From: an uncultured Bacteroidaceae bacterium
GTDB lineage: Bacteria; Bacteroidota; Bacteroidia; Bacteroidales; Bacteroidaceae
Direction of reading: 5' to 3'
NCBI GenBank assembly: GCA_934293005.1
Contig: CAKQYA010000027.1
Location: 1 to 34,015 of the forward strand
Length of the DNA: 34,015 bases
The translations under genes and the position numbers were made by a program. How positions within the stretch are numbered: the first letter of the stretch is position 1; each line of letters starts with the position of its first letter. This document shows, piece by piece, positions 24,537 through 33,996 of the stretch. The notes under the pieces were generated by a model. That model saw only the letters and a program-made list of their open reading frames with translations, ran no database searches and was not told where the DNA came from.

Positions 24537-27500
24537 TTATCTTGTCAGAGAAAACTTCATGCTTATGCCAAAGTCGGATGTTGTTGTAGGGTATGCAGAT
24601 TGTGACACCAATGGTACATTCTTCTGCCAATCAAGGAATCCAGACAGCGTAAGCAGTCTGCTGAATGTGTAGTCGGCGGTCAATGCAACCTTATAAGCCG
24701 TAGAGCCGCCTGTGGCTGTGGTGATGGATGTCTGAATGTTTCTGTTTAGTGCGTTTTGCATTCTGTATGAGAAGTCTGCTCTCACGTTGAGGTCGTGGCT
24801 CACGGTGTTGCGGGTGCGAGCCGTGTTCTTGTTTGCTTTGGTGTCATCTTTTCTGTTTTTCGATTTGCTTCTTTTCTTTCCGTCTGGATTCTGTATGGTT
24901 TTTGCGCCAAAGATGTTGATGTCCTTTACCTTGTATCCTAAGCCGACAACAATGTCGTTGGAGAAGTTTTCTGTAAGAGCCACACTGGTCATGGATAGAT
25001 TGAGCGTGCGTATCTTTTTATACTCAACCTTGGCTGTGAGACCGCTGTTGAATGCCATGTCCACACCGAGAAGAGGCGAGAAGGCTTCGTTGATGCTTAC
25101 GGTTGACACATTATACATCGAGCTTGGCACAGGATTGCCTGTAGTGACGTCTTTGATGAATCCCCATTCTCCCATATAATCCATGAAGCTTGAATATGAA
25201 TTGTAAGCTCCTACGGTATAGACGCTCTTGTATGCATGGTTGATGTTGAAACTTTTGAAATGAGTTGCTATCCATGGACAAAGCTTTGTCAATCCGCTAT
25301 ACTTTACAGTCCAGTTGGGCAGCATGCGTGAAAGAGTGGGGAAAATGTCGAGTGGGGTAGAGAGGGCGTTCTTGCCGCAATAGGCTGAGAGGAACGCAGG
25401 CACCATCACGTCGGCAGAATACATGTCAACTCCGCCATTTGCTTGGCTGTATGGCTGTCCAGCCCATTCTTCGCCAGCTGACTCGGGGTAAGTGAAGTGT
25501 GAATACTTGCTTTCAAGGCGGTTTTTTACCACAGGCAGATTTTCCAAAAACTTTTGGAAAGCTTTCGACTTATAGTTGTCATTTATGCTTCCGCTTCCGC
25601 CAAAGGCCGAACTTATAGATATTACTGTCATGTTGAAGCTTCCGCTTTGTGTGGTAGGCATGCCATCGTACATAAACTGAATGCTTTTTGTTTTGTTCAC
25701 TGTGCGGCTTGCTGACAGATCTATCTTGAAATCTTTGAATGGTTCCAGTGTGGCTTTAAGCTGAAGGTCCTCCATCGCTGCTGTTGTGGCAGGAGTGGTG
25801 ATGTTGCTGTCGTTCATCATCAGCCATCCATTGCTGGCTGCCCTGTTGATGTAGCTGTCACCTACAGCTCCAAAAGCGAAACCGAGACCAGGTGACATGG
25901 TGCCTCCAACGCTCTTTTGTCCAAAGGCATCGCCTATTTCTGTGCTGAACCCTGGGAGTGTTAATGCGTAGGTGTTGCGGTAGGCCACGCTCACGTTCCT
26001 GAGCATGATCAGCCCGCGGGCTGCTACTTGCGCAGTCTTGTACCAACTGAGTTCTTCGAGAGGGCGTTTGGCCACTACGGATACTTTGATTGGCATGCTG
26101 TCCCTGCTCACTATCTTTATGGTATTGGCATCAACCTTCTTAAATTTCAGGTCATAATGCTTTCCTTCTTTTGTTGCAGCTCTTACAATGATGCGCTTTG
26201 TGTTTTGGCCATGCTTGAGTTCGATATCGGTTGAGTCGTTGAGTGTCACTTCTTTAGTGAATCCTTTTTTCTTTCCGTTTTGTGATGTATCTTCGCTGTT
26301 GTTGGCATTTTTATTGTTCTTATTGTTGTTTTCGTTGTTCTTTTCGCTCTTGTTGTTTTTGTTGGCCGTCTTTCTGTTTTTTGCAGCAGTTGCGTTCTTG
26401 TTGCCAGACAGGCGTTTCTCTGCATCAGCAAGGAATTTCCATTTCTTGTATAGGGTTTCCATGTTGAGACGTCCGTTGATGTTCACTGTGCGCTGGGTGC
26501 CTACGGTATGTCCGAGTGATGAGCCGTCCTCCATTTCAGCCCCACGTGTCCAGTTGTAGTTGGCATTGTAAGAGCCGTCGGCTGTCATCCAGTCGAATAT
26601 AGGAATCTTGCTGAATGGCACCTGGTAAGAACTTGTGAACGAACTGCTGTATGTGAGTGGGCGTCCAAATGAGGCAAGGCTGTTCTTGACGGAATCTTTC
26701 CATACTGCATAGTCGTCAGGATAGAGGTTTTTGTTCACCACACGGTGCGGCTCCTCTATTTCTGCGTGTGTAGACGATGTCCATGACATCTTCAGAGCTT
26801 TGAAGATGTCCCACTTCACAGTCAGATCTCTGTTCCACAGAATCTGGTCAGAGAACACCACAGGCAGTTGGGTGCCAGCATCCATGTCTCGTTCCTGATA
26901 TTCATAGTAGCTGCGTGTCAAATCTGAATTGAATGACACGTTCTGCGGTAGCCATTGCAGGTTTTGCGCCTTCACGATGTCAAGCCATTTCGACTTGCCT
27001 TTTATGTTTTTAAAAGGTTCCAACGCCTTGTATTTAGGGGAGTAGTTGTATGAAAGATTCAGTTTCCAATTTTCCTCATTCTCATAAACCGTTGTTTCTC
27101 CGGTTTTGTACCTTTGGCTGTAGCTGTAGCTTAAAGCAAAGTTGTTAGGGTCGTATGGCATTGGCTTATGGCTTTGCACGCCAGATTTCCAATTGCTTAG
27201 AGAGAGGTTCTTGTTTTTGATGACCGACTCTGTAAGGCTGCTTAACGAGTCACGTTCCATCTTTGTGGAGCATTCGTCGAGTGCGTCTTTGAGAAGCATG
27301 TCTGTGTCGAATGGGTTGTATTTAGGTGATGTCTTCTGCCATGAATATGAATAGTAGAATGGTAATTGCATCTTCCATTTTTCGGGGAAGAGCTTGCCTA
27401 TCTCCAGTTGTGTGGTCACGCTCCATTCGTAAAGATTGTCATCACGACGCTCATTGATGCCTTCTTCCAACCCTCCGAAGCCATCGGTCTCAACATGGCC

Positions 27501-30500
27501 TGTCATGTTTACAGAACCGAAGTCTGACAACTGCACATTCAAGTTGCCTTGAGCAGCCCAGCCTCCTTCATTGGCATAGTCTTGCATGCGGAGTTCGTTA
27601 ACCCACACTTCCACGCTTCCTGTGCGCCGTCCATTGTTGCGCACACCAATCATCATTGTTTTTATCTCGCCCAAAGATGGATTGCCAATCACGCTTACCT
27701 TGTTGTTTGGCTTATCTTTGTCGTAGGTGTAATATAATTGCGAATAGCTTGCCGAGCCTTCGGCTTTAGCCTTGTTGCGGGCGTGCTTCAGGTCGGTAAA
27801 CACGCTGAAGTCGATGTCGAGCATGTTTTCTTCTGGCCATACGGCTTTGCACCCCTGTGTGGTGTATGTGTCATAATGACCTGCAGGAGTGAGACGGAGC
27901 GGTATTTCGTATTCGTAATAGTTGCTCTTGTAGTCTGTGCCCATACGGACGAACAGACTCATTTGATTGTCTTGGAGCTCGATGTCGCCCTCTAAGGCAT
28001 TGGCATGCACAAACATCTGAAGATGACGATAATGGCGCAGGTCTTTGTTCATGGTCTTGTATACGGCCCTTGCATCGCCTGTGGCCAGATTCTCTACTGT
28101 CAGCGCCATGGCTTGTTCGTTGCTTTGGGTGAGCTGTGGCTGTGCAGGGTCAAGAATACGGCTGATGCCTGGAGGCAACACATAGTTGACAGGTGTCTTG
28201 TCGTTGTTTTCCTCAATGTTGACTGTCGATGGCACAATGGTGCCGCTTACACTTGGCTTGTCGCCTGTGTAAAGGGTCTGGTTGTATGTGCGCCAATTGC
28301 CTTTCACGAGGTCAAGGTTTCCAAGTCGCACCACTATAGGCTTCTCAAACCCTGTCATGTATATGCGCATGAATCGGATGCTTGAGAAGTCATTGATGTT
28401 TCCGACCTTGTCGGCAAATTGGTCTATTGGTATGCGGAACTGATACCAGGTGGCTGCTTCTTTATTGCCATTGCGCAAGGGGACTGATGTTTCGCGTGCG
28501 TCTACAATGAAGTTGCGTCCCACGGCCATGTCGCCTGGACGTATGCTTACGTGATACTCGTAGAAGTTTTCATACTCGTTCATAGTGTAGTCGCTGTTCA
28601 CGTCTTCAGCGTCAGGTGTGCTCTTGTAAGCGGTTGAATAGCTTTCACGCGAGTCACTTGTGTTGGGCGAGTTGCCTTCTGGTGAGTTTATCAGTTTGTA
28701 GCGATCGAGGATGGATGTTTTGTTTGCGTCATAATCGCTGCCACGGAAGTAGTGGTAATCGTCGCCTGCAGGGTCGTTGTATATTGAATCAAACACATCT
28801 GGGTCAACTTTGCCCTTCATGCTGTTAAGGTAATCTGCATATGCGCCGAATGTGCGCTCGTCTGTGCTGCTCAGTCCATTGAGACCTATGTCTTGTTTCT
28901 GGCGTGCTCCGCTCTCGTTGGAGAACGAATATACAACCGACTTTTCGCTTGGCACTCTTCCCCATACGGTTTCGGTGTATGTGGCGACAGAGCTTACAGG
29001 CATTCCGCTCTCATAATACTTCTTACCGTCCTTCAGCACATCTTCGCTGATGTCGCCAAGATTGATGTAGAGGTCGCCACCGTATCGGCTGTCGTCTTTT
29101 GTGTAAATGAATGGGTCGAGCATCCAGAATTCGATATACTGTACGTTGCCTGATTCAAAGTTGCTTTCGTTGATTTTTCTCATCATGCCTCCCCATCGTT
29201 TCTTGGGGTCGTTGAGGTTTCCCCTTCGGTCTACGTCTGTGTCGAGGTTGTATGGTCCGCGTTCACTTGGGTAGTAAGCCATGTTGAGAACGTTGACTGT
29301 GTTTGTTTCACCAACATTCGTGTCGCGGTTTGGGTAGAGCTCACGTATGTAAACTTCCCTTACGTAGTGGTTTGACAGCTGTTCCAGGTCACTTTTTATA
29401 TGGCTTGGAGTGAGTGATGAAGAACGACGCGTGAAGAGCGGATCGATATTATACCACGCTAAGCGGGCGCGATTGTGGCCATATCTGATATCGTTTGACA
29501 GTTTGCCATATTCCAAATGTGATGGAGTTGATGAAATCATCCATTCTTTTGGATTGCTCACATCTGAGGCTTGCTTGTTGTTGTCGAAGTCGTCAAGATA
29601 TGATGCGTTGCCCTGTGTGCTTTTGGCTTTGCCTGCGTCCAACTGGGCATATTCGCCTGTGAACGAGATGTAGGATGGAGCTGTGGCATTTAGGAATGGT
29701 AGTTTGTCAAGCATGTTGGTCAACCATTGTGAGTTTTGTTTCCAGTTCACGTGGAATCCCCAAAGCGTGTTGTTGAGGGGTTCGGAGCCCATGGCTACCT
29801 TTGAGGTGTAAGGGCGTTCGTTGACTTTGAGGTATGTGCCGCCTATAACAAAATTTTTGGAAAAGTCATATTCCCAATTCAGACCGAGCATGGTCTTGCG
29901 CATGCTTTCGTATTCAGACACGTCTTCCACGCTGACATTCACGTTGGTGCCAGCATCGAGAATGCTTTGGTTTATGATCGTCACTTCATGAAGGGCATAG
30001 TCTACGGTGTAGTCGGTGCCTTCGGTCAAGGTTACACCTCCTGCGGTTACCACAACAGACCCTTGTGGAATTGGTACCTCGCCCATGCCGAAAGAGATTG
30101 TTCCTGTGTTGGTGGCCTTGTATTCGCCCGTGAGGGTGAACTTGTTTTTTTCAGCCATTTGCATGGCTACGGTTTTTGTCGAGTCGTATATGGCGTCGTA
30201 GCAATATTTGTCGGCTGTGACATCATTTCCGATTTTTTCTCTAAGCCAATGGCCAAAAGGCTCTGCTACGGGAAATATGATGCATCCACTTTGAGCGAGA
30301 ATGGTGAATCCTTCTATGTAGTCAAATTTGCCATTGGAGTTTGGCTTGTTGTTGTTGTCCAAACGGTCAAGGTTCATCATTTTCAAAAGAGTGGTGCTCT
30401 TCAAGTTGGGCTCTGGCAGATAGCTGAGGTTCACACCTGTAGTGTCGCTCAAATACTTTATGTCCAATTTGAACTTATCCTTTTGTATAGACATGGCATT

Positions 30501-32084
30501 GAGTCGGTACACGTTTTTCATCATCAAATTCCAATTGCTTGTCTTTGGTGATGTGCTTGTGTTTTTTATCAATTTGACATACAGGGCTTTGTCGCTGTCT
30601 TTCTGGTCGGAAGAAAATTCGCCCACTTGATAGGTCTGTCCGTTGAAAGTGTATTCGTATGCCACGGCCAAGGCTTGGTTTGATTGCAAGGTGCTTCGTA
30701 AACTTATGTAGCCGAGGTGCTTGTTCAACGTATATTCGCTTGATGTGAGTAGACGGGCATTTTCCACCTTCTCATATTCGAGGCCGCCTTTCATGATGGG
30801 GTCGAGCACATTGGCTGTCTGGTCAGAGTTGCGGGCGTCGATATAGGTGGTTGTCATTTGTGCATAGAGATCATTGCTTTCGTTGCTTGGATTGGCTGTT
30901 CTTGTGCCATTCCATATAGGATTGCCTATCTTTATGTTTTCTGCCAGGTCTACCAAACCTATGATGTTGCGTGTGTTTTCTGTCTGTCCGCCTGTGTTTG
31001 TCACCCACACCTCGATGCGGTTGATGGTCACTCCGCTTGTGATGTTGGGGAGCGATGAGCATGAGCGGTCGTATGTGTCATGAAAATAGTGAGCTAAGAA
31101 GAAATGGGAATTTTCATCGTAGTCGTATGCTTGTATCTCGAATGGCTTCAGTTGGTCGCCTCCTTTGCTGCTGGCTGTTTTTGACTTTGTCTTCTTTTGG
31201 CTTACCACAGTCTGCAACTTCAAGCGGCCAAACTGCAGGTCTGTCCTGATGCCAAACAATGAGGATGCTCCTTTTATGAGGCTTGAGTTGGTAGGAAAGC
31301 TCACATTGCCTGCTTCTATAAGTTTTACAATGTCGTCTTCTTTGCCTTCATAACTGAGTTTCAGAAGGTTCTTTGAGTCGAAATCAAATGTGGACTCCGT
31401 GTTGTAGTTGATGTTGAAGTCCATCTTGTCGCCAATTTGGGCTCTTACACTTACGTTGATTTTCTCGTCGAAGTCAAAAGCTTTGGTCGTGCGGTTGCGT
31501 TCCGACAGGGATGGATTGTCTGTGAATTTGTAGTTGTAGCCGAATTTTAGTTCTGCGCTACCTTGGGTCTTGATCCTCACACCGCCAGGACCGAAAATCT
31601 TTTCTGCAGGGCCAAGGTCAAAGTGCATGTCGGTAAAGTCGAACTTTTCCTTGCCTTTTGTGGAGAAAAGAGAATCGTTGCGTGTTTTGAAATGGTCCAT
31701 GAAGGTTTTTCTTTCTGACCATCTCATGTATTCTTCTGGAGTCATCATCCATGGTTGGCTCAGAAATTTGTTGCCGAGTGTAGTTCCCACTTTGTACATG
31801 CCTGATGGCTCATCATATACAACTGTGTCAGGCTTAATGTTGTCCGGATCCTTTAAATCCATGCCGAATTGTTCTATATGCTCTTCTGTGGGGGCGTTTG
31901 TCTTTTTCACCTTTACAGAGTCTGCCAAGGCCGTAGCATTTGTGTTGCTGGCTTTGGCTTCTTGTCTTGATGGCTGTGTGTGTGTGTCTGCTTCATATGC
32001 GAAGACCTCATTGCTGCTCATGGCTGTGGCAATAGAGCCAACACAGGTCATCGCAAGAAAAATGTATATGATGTATTTTTTCAT
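24537..32084 (-). CDS. sprA: Type IX secretion system outer-membrane translocon protein SprA (Sov)
   Basis: At 2515 residues this is the largest gene in the window. A signal peptide (KKYIIYIFLAMTCVGSIATA) is followed by the typical SprA start: DLGPAEKIFGPGGVRIKTQG and FGYNYKFTDNPSLSER. The protein then alternates long beta-strand segments and loops to a C-terminal strand ending in GISMKFSLTR. Family knowledge: SprA (Sov in Porphyromonas) is a 36-strand barrel through which folded cargo leaves the cell. A lysine/asparagine-rich low-complexity insertion is at about residues 1890-1940. It implies that the organism has a type IX system; the other components are not in this window. It precedes the 230-residue gene and xseA in one likely transcript and is divergent from the DUF4230 operon. 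Confidence 0.93.
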   Translation of the reverse strand: MKKYIIYIFLAMTCVGSIATAMSSNEVFAYEADTHTQPSRQEAKASNTNATALADSVKVKKTNAPTEEHIEQFGMDLKDPDNIKPDTVVYDEPSGMYKVGTTLGNKFLSQPWMMTPEEYMRWSERKTFMDHFKTRNDSLFSTKGKEKFDFTDMHFDLGPAEKIFGPGGVRIKTQGSAELKFGYNYKFTDNPSLSERNRTTKAFDFDEKINVSVRAQIGDKMDFNINYNTESTFDFDSKNLLKLSYEGKEDDIVKLIEAGNVSFPTNSSLIKGASSLFGIRTDLQFGRLKLQTVVSQKKTKSKTASSKGGDQLKPFEIQAYDYDENSHFFLAHYFHDTYDRSCSSLPNITSGVTINRIEVWVTNTGGQTENTRNIIGLVDLAENIKIGNPIWNGTRTANPSNESNDLYAQMTTTYIDARNSDQTANVLDPIMKGGLEYEKVENARLLTSSEYTLNKHLGYISLRSTLQSNQALAVAYEYTFNGQTYQVGEFSSDQKDSDKALYVKLIKNTSTSPKTSNWNLMMKNVYRLNAMSIQKDKFKLDIKYLSDTTGVNLSYLPEPNLKSTTLLKMMNLDRLDNNNKPNSNGKFDYIEGFTILAQSGCIIFPVAEPFGHWLREKIGNDVTADKYCYDAIYDSTKTVAMQMAEKNKFTLTGEYKATNTGTISFGMGEVPIPQGSVVVTAGGVTLTEGTDYTVDYALHEVTIINQSILDAGTNVNVSVEDVSEYESMRKTMLGLNWEYDFSKNFVIGGTYLKVNERPYTSKVAMGSEPLNNTLWGFHVNWKQNSQWLTNMLDKLPFLNATAPSYISFTGEYAQLDAGKAKSTQGNASYLDDFDNNKQASDVSNPKEWMISSTPSHLEYGKLSNDIRYGHNRARLAWYNIDPLFTRRSSSLTPSHIKSDLEQLSNHYVREVYIRELYPNRDTNVGETNTVNVLNMAYYPSERGPYNLDTDVDRRGNLNDPKKRWGGMMRKINESNFESGNVQYIEFWMLDPFIYTKDDSRYGGDLYINLGDISEDVLKDGKKYYESGMPVSSVATYTETVWGRVPSEKSVVYSFSNESGARQKQDIGLNGLSSTDERTFGAYADYLNSMKGKVDPDVFDSIYNDPAGDDYHYFRGSDYDANKTSILDRYKLINSPEGNSPNTSDSRESYSTAYKSTPDAEDVNSDYTMNEYENFYEYHVSIRPGDMAVGRNFIVDARETSVPLRNGNKEAATWYQFRIPIDQFADKVGNINDFSSIRFMRIYMTGFEKPIVVRLGNLDLVKGNWRTYNQTLYTGDKPSVSGTIVPSTVNIEENNDKTPVNYVLPPGISRILDPAQPQLTQSNEQAMALTVENLATGDARAVYKTMNKDLRHYRHLQMFVHANALEGDIELQDNQMSLFVRMGTDYKSNYYEYEIPLRLTPAGHYDTYTTQGCKAVWPEENMLDIDFSVFTDLKHARNKAKAEGSASYSQLYYTYDKDKPNNKVSVIGNPSLGEIKTMMIGVRNNGRRTGSVEVWVNELRMQDYANEGGWAAQGNLNVQLSDFGSVNMTGHVETDGFGGLEEGINERRDDNLYEWSVTTQLEIGKLFPEKWKMQLPFYYSYSWQKTSPKYNPFDTDMLLKDALDECSTKMERDSLSSLTESVIKNKNLSLSNWKSGVQSHKPMPYDPNNFALSYSYSQRYKTGETTVYENEENWKLNLSYNYSPKYKALEPFKNIKGKSKWLDIVKAQNLQWLPQNVSFNSDLTRSYYEYQERDMDAGTQLPVVFSDQILWNRDLTVKWDIFKALKMSWTSSTHAEIEEPHRVVNKNLYPDDYAVWKDSVKNSLASFGRPLTYSSSFTSSYQVPFSKIPIFDWMTADGSYNANYNWTRGAEMEDGSSLGHTVGTQRTVNINGRLNMETLYKKWKFLADAEKRLSGNKNATAAKNRKTANKNNKSEKNNENNNKNNKNANNSEDTSQNGKKKGFTKEVTLNDSTDIELKHGQNTKRIIVRAATKEGKHYDLKFKKVDANTIKIVSRDSMPIKVSVVAKRPLEELSWYKTAQVAARGLIMLRNVSVAYRNTYALTLPGFSTEIGDAFGQKSVGGTMSPGLGFAFGAVGDSYINRAASNGWLMMNDSNITTPATTAAMEDLQLKATLEPFKDFKIDLSASRTVNKTKSIQFMYDGMPTTQSGSFNMTVISISSAFGGSGSINDNYKSKAFQKFLENLPVVKNRLESKYSHFTYPESAGEEWAGQPYSQANGGVDMYSADVMVPAFLSAYCGKNALSTPLDIFPTLSRMLPNWTVKYSGLTKLCPWIATHFKSFNINHAYKSVYTVGAYNSYSSFMDYMGEWGFIKDVTTGNPVPSSMYNVSTVSINEAFSPLLGVDMAFNSGLTAKVEYKKIRTLNLSMTSVALTENFSNDIVVGLGYKVKDINIFGAKTIQNPDGKKRSKSKNRKDDTKANKNTARTRNTVSHDLNVRADFSYRMQNALNRNIQTSITTATGGSTAYKVALTADYTFSRLLTLSGFLDWQKNVPLVSQSAYPTTTSDFGISMKFSLTR

Positions 32085-32173
32085 TATGGCTTCTTAAATC
32101 GTGCGTGTACATAAATTATAACGACTGATATAAGCTTATTATTGTGTTGCCTTGTTATAAAAGCCGTTTTTAT

Positions 32174-32204
32174 TTTGTTTTGTCTCCCACTTGCATTAAC
32201 TTTG
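32174..32204 (+). promoter_or_regulatory. Consensus Bacteroidota promoter of the DUF4230 operon
   Basis: TTTG (32174-32177), exactly 19 bp, TAACTTTG (32197-32204) is a full match to the Bacteroidota housekeeping promoter. Transcription should begin near 32211, which rules out the ATG at 32209 as a normal start and favours the ATG at 32227. Confidence 0.85.
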
Positions 32205-32226
32205 CATTATGATAAAATATGGACTT

Positions 32227-32874
32227 ATGAAAATAAATGATTTTAAACGCTCCGCACGTTTTTTGACGGTAGGCTTGATGTCTGTGTCAGTCTTGATGGC
32301 TGCATGTGGGTCGGATGCTTCAACCTCTGAATTGCCTTCGAAGGAGTCTGTCATCCTTACTGGCATAAAGAAAAAAGCGGATTTGGTCACAACAGAAGTG
32401 AGCATTAGAAAACTTGCCATATACGATTCTTCTGCGTTTGAACAGGTTCGTCTTGTTGATCCCCGCACTTGGAAATATGGAGAGCGCAAGTGCATAGTGC
32501 CTGTGGAAATCACTATCAAATATGGTTATGACTTGCGTGACATTACTGTTGATGATATAAAGCTGACAGATGATAGCACAGCTGTAGTCGTCATGCTTCC
32601 AAAACCTAAAATCATAGATTCCGGCTATGAAGCAAAGATTGATGAGAAAGCTATAGTGAGGATGTCGTCTGGCTTGCGTGATGAAATCACAAATGAAGAG
32701 ATGGAACAGATGATGGAAAAAGCCTATAAGTCTGTTATGAAACAGGATTTCACAGATTTGGTCGGAAAGGATGTTGAGAACAATGCAAAAGTGTTGTTTG
32801 GCTCAGTAATCAGAAGTGTTGGCATGGAAAATGCTGAAGTTATAATTCAAAATAAAGAAGATTGGGCAAAATGA
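32227..32874 (+). CDS. DUF4230 family lipoprotein
   Basis: A 215-residue protein with a lipoprotein signal peptide ending in LMAAC (MKINDFKRSARFLTVGLMSV), so it should be lipid-anchored in the envelope. The rest matches DUF4230: an N-terminal segment beginning TTEVSIRKLAIYDS, a central YDLRDITVDDIKLTDD and VVVMLPKPKIIDS, and a helical end (EMEQMMEKAYKSVMKQ). No biochemical role is known for this family. The start at 32227 was chosen from the promoter position and the signal peptide. Its stop overlaps the next gene by ATGA. Confidence 0.8.
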   Translation: MKINDFKRSARFLTVGLMSVSVLMAACGSDASTSELPSKESVILTGIKKKADLVTTEVSIRKLAIYDSSAFEQVRLVDPRTWKYGERKCIVPVEITIKYGYDLRDITVDDIKLTDDSTAVVVMLPKPKIIDSGYEAKIDEKAIVRMSSGLRDEITNEEMEQMMEKAYKSVMKQDFTDLVGKDVENNAKVLFGSVIRSVGMENAEVIIQNKEDWAK

Positions 32875-33614
32875 AAAAAAATATGGGAGAAGAATTGAAT
32901 GAGCATGATGGGTGCTCTGCCGAAGAATGCAAAACGGCTTCGTGCTCAAAACGTAAGGAGAAGGGATGTTTTAATCTCGTAAAGCGCTTTTTGTGTTTGT
33001 GGGGGTCGCTTGGGCATGCTGCAAGGCGTGTTGTACTTATTGTTGTCGCGGCCCTGCTGCTTTTTCTTTTAGGTGGCGTGGCTGTAAAGTGTTACATGGA
33101 CAGTATGGACGCTACAAAAGTGCAGGAGTCAATAGCTACCATTCAAGAAATTAAACTAAAAGGCGAAATATATGTGTGCAGCGCCATTGTGGAGGATTAT
33201 GTTATTGAGCGACAAAAAGAAAAACGGATACTGCTAAGTGACAAAGATCATTCGTGCGTACAGACTCTTACACAGAAGTGCAGCTATAAGATTAATTTAA
33301 GTGATGTGGCTTATCTTGCAAATGATTCTATCAAGGTGGTGTATGTGCATATGCCTAAAATAGAATATGTGGCTTCAACTCAAAGTGCATCTTTCATCTC
33401 AGATGACAGTCAGTGGTGGGCCAAACATATGCCTAATACCAACACCATGAAGCGCAAGGTCGAGAAACAAATACAACTGCGATTCGATACTCCAAATAAC
33501 CGACGTAAAGCAGAACGCTACGCGGAGGATGCTGTCAGCGGCATGCTTGCTAAGTTGGGCTATCAAACAGAATTTTTTAATTCTTTGCAATCTGGTTCGT
33601 TTGAAGAAAGGTGA
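32871..33614 (+). CDS. DUF4230 family membrane-anchored protein
   Basis: A 247-residue protein with a long polar, cysteine-containing N-terminus of about 50 residues, one membrane segment (VVLIVVAALLLFLLGGVAV) and a periplasm-facing DUF4230 domain with the same pattern as its upstream neighbour: IKLKGEIYVCSAIVED, YKINLSDVAYLANDSIKVVY and VHMPKIEYV. It is thus a paralogue of the upstream lipoprotein. The ATG at 32871 overlaps the upstream stop (ATGA), so the pair is translationally coupled; an in-frame ATG at 32862 is possible. Pairing an inner-membrane and a lipid-anchored version suggests that they interact, but this is inference. Confidence 0.78.
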   Translation: MKKNMGEELNEHDGCSAEECKTASCSKRKEKGCFNLVKRFLCLWGSLGHAARRVVLIVVAALLLFLLGGVAVKCYMDSMDATKVQESIATIQEIKLKGEIYVCSAIVEDYVIERQKEKRILLSDKDHSCVQTLTQKCSYKINLSDVAYLANDSIKVVYVHMPKIEYVASTQSASFISDDSQWWAKHMPNTNTMKRKVEKQIQLRFDTPNNRRKAERYAEDAVSGMLAKLGYQTEFFNSLQSGSFEER

Positions 33615-33655
33615 TTTCTTCCTGACGGCAGTATTGCTTGGTCTTTGTCTTGTTC

Positions 33656-33847
33656 TCAGGCTTTGGTGTTCAGAGAATGTGTTTTTAGTTTGATGAAAGA
33701 TTCAATTCCTTTGTGCCATATGATTGGGGCTACGTAAATATTTCTTGCCTCCTTTGTGTTATTCCCGTCCACCATTTCTTCGGGAAGCCTTCGGGAACCG
33801 TTCGGGATGCGTCCCCTGTCCCAGTCCCATGCGCCACGCACATTCAC
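33656..33847 (-). CDS. Possible small protein, GTG start, unknown
   Basis: A minus-strand frame open from about 33895 to the TGA at 33656 encodes WGKITGRVNVRGAWDWDRGR, then ARNIYVAPIIWHKGIESF. Only a GTG (33847) serves as a start and no promoter is seen. It could be a spurious product of the C-rich strand bias. I cannot assign it to a family. Confidence 0.2.
   Translation of the reverse strand: MNVRGAWDWDRGRIPNGSRRLPEEMVDGNNTKEARNIYVAPIIWHKGIESFIKLKTHSLNTKA
33779..33811. repeat. 11-bp tandem repeat, three units
   Basis: TTCGGGAAGCC, TTCGGGAACCG and TTCGGGATGCG follow one another at 33779-33789, 33790-33800 and 33801-33811, sharing TTCGGGA. It marks the start of the C-rich segment. Confidence 0.85.
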
Positions 33848-33965
33848 CCGCCCCGTGATTTTCCCCCAGCCGCCCCCGTAGTCCTTTATTCCAGCTTCAA
33901 TTCACCGATATTCTGTCCGCATTCATTCAAAATTGCGCTTATTCTCAAAAAAGTTCCCCAAAAGT

Positions 33966-33996
33966 TTTGCCAGTAAGCCAAAAGTGCGTACCTTTG
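33966..33996 (+). promoter_or_regulatory. Consensus Bacteroidota promoter reading out of the window
   Basis: TTTG (33966-33969), exactly 19 bp, TACCTTTG (33989-33996) is a perfect match to the consensus. The transcript would begin just before the right edge, so its gene lies outside the window. Confidence 0.85.

Noticed and set aside
29967..30551. Plus-strand frame of 194 codons within sprA
   Set aside because: It is antisense to a continuous SprA reading frame and shows no signal peptide, motif or start context.
33636..33675. Stem with TTCTC and GAGAA arms after the DUF4230 operon
   Set aside because: Only five base pairs around a 15-base loop with no T-run; too weak for a terminator.
33713..33976. 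Plus-strand frame of 87 codons in the C-rich region
   Set aside because: Proline-rich product explained by the C bias, with no motif, and it overlaps a consensus promoter.
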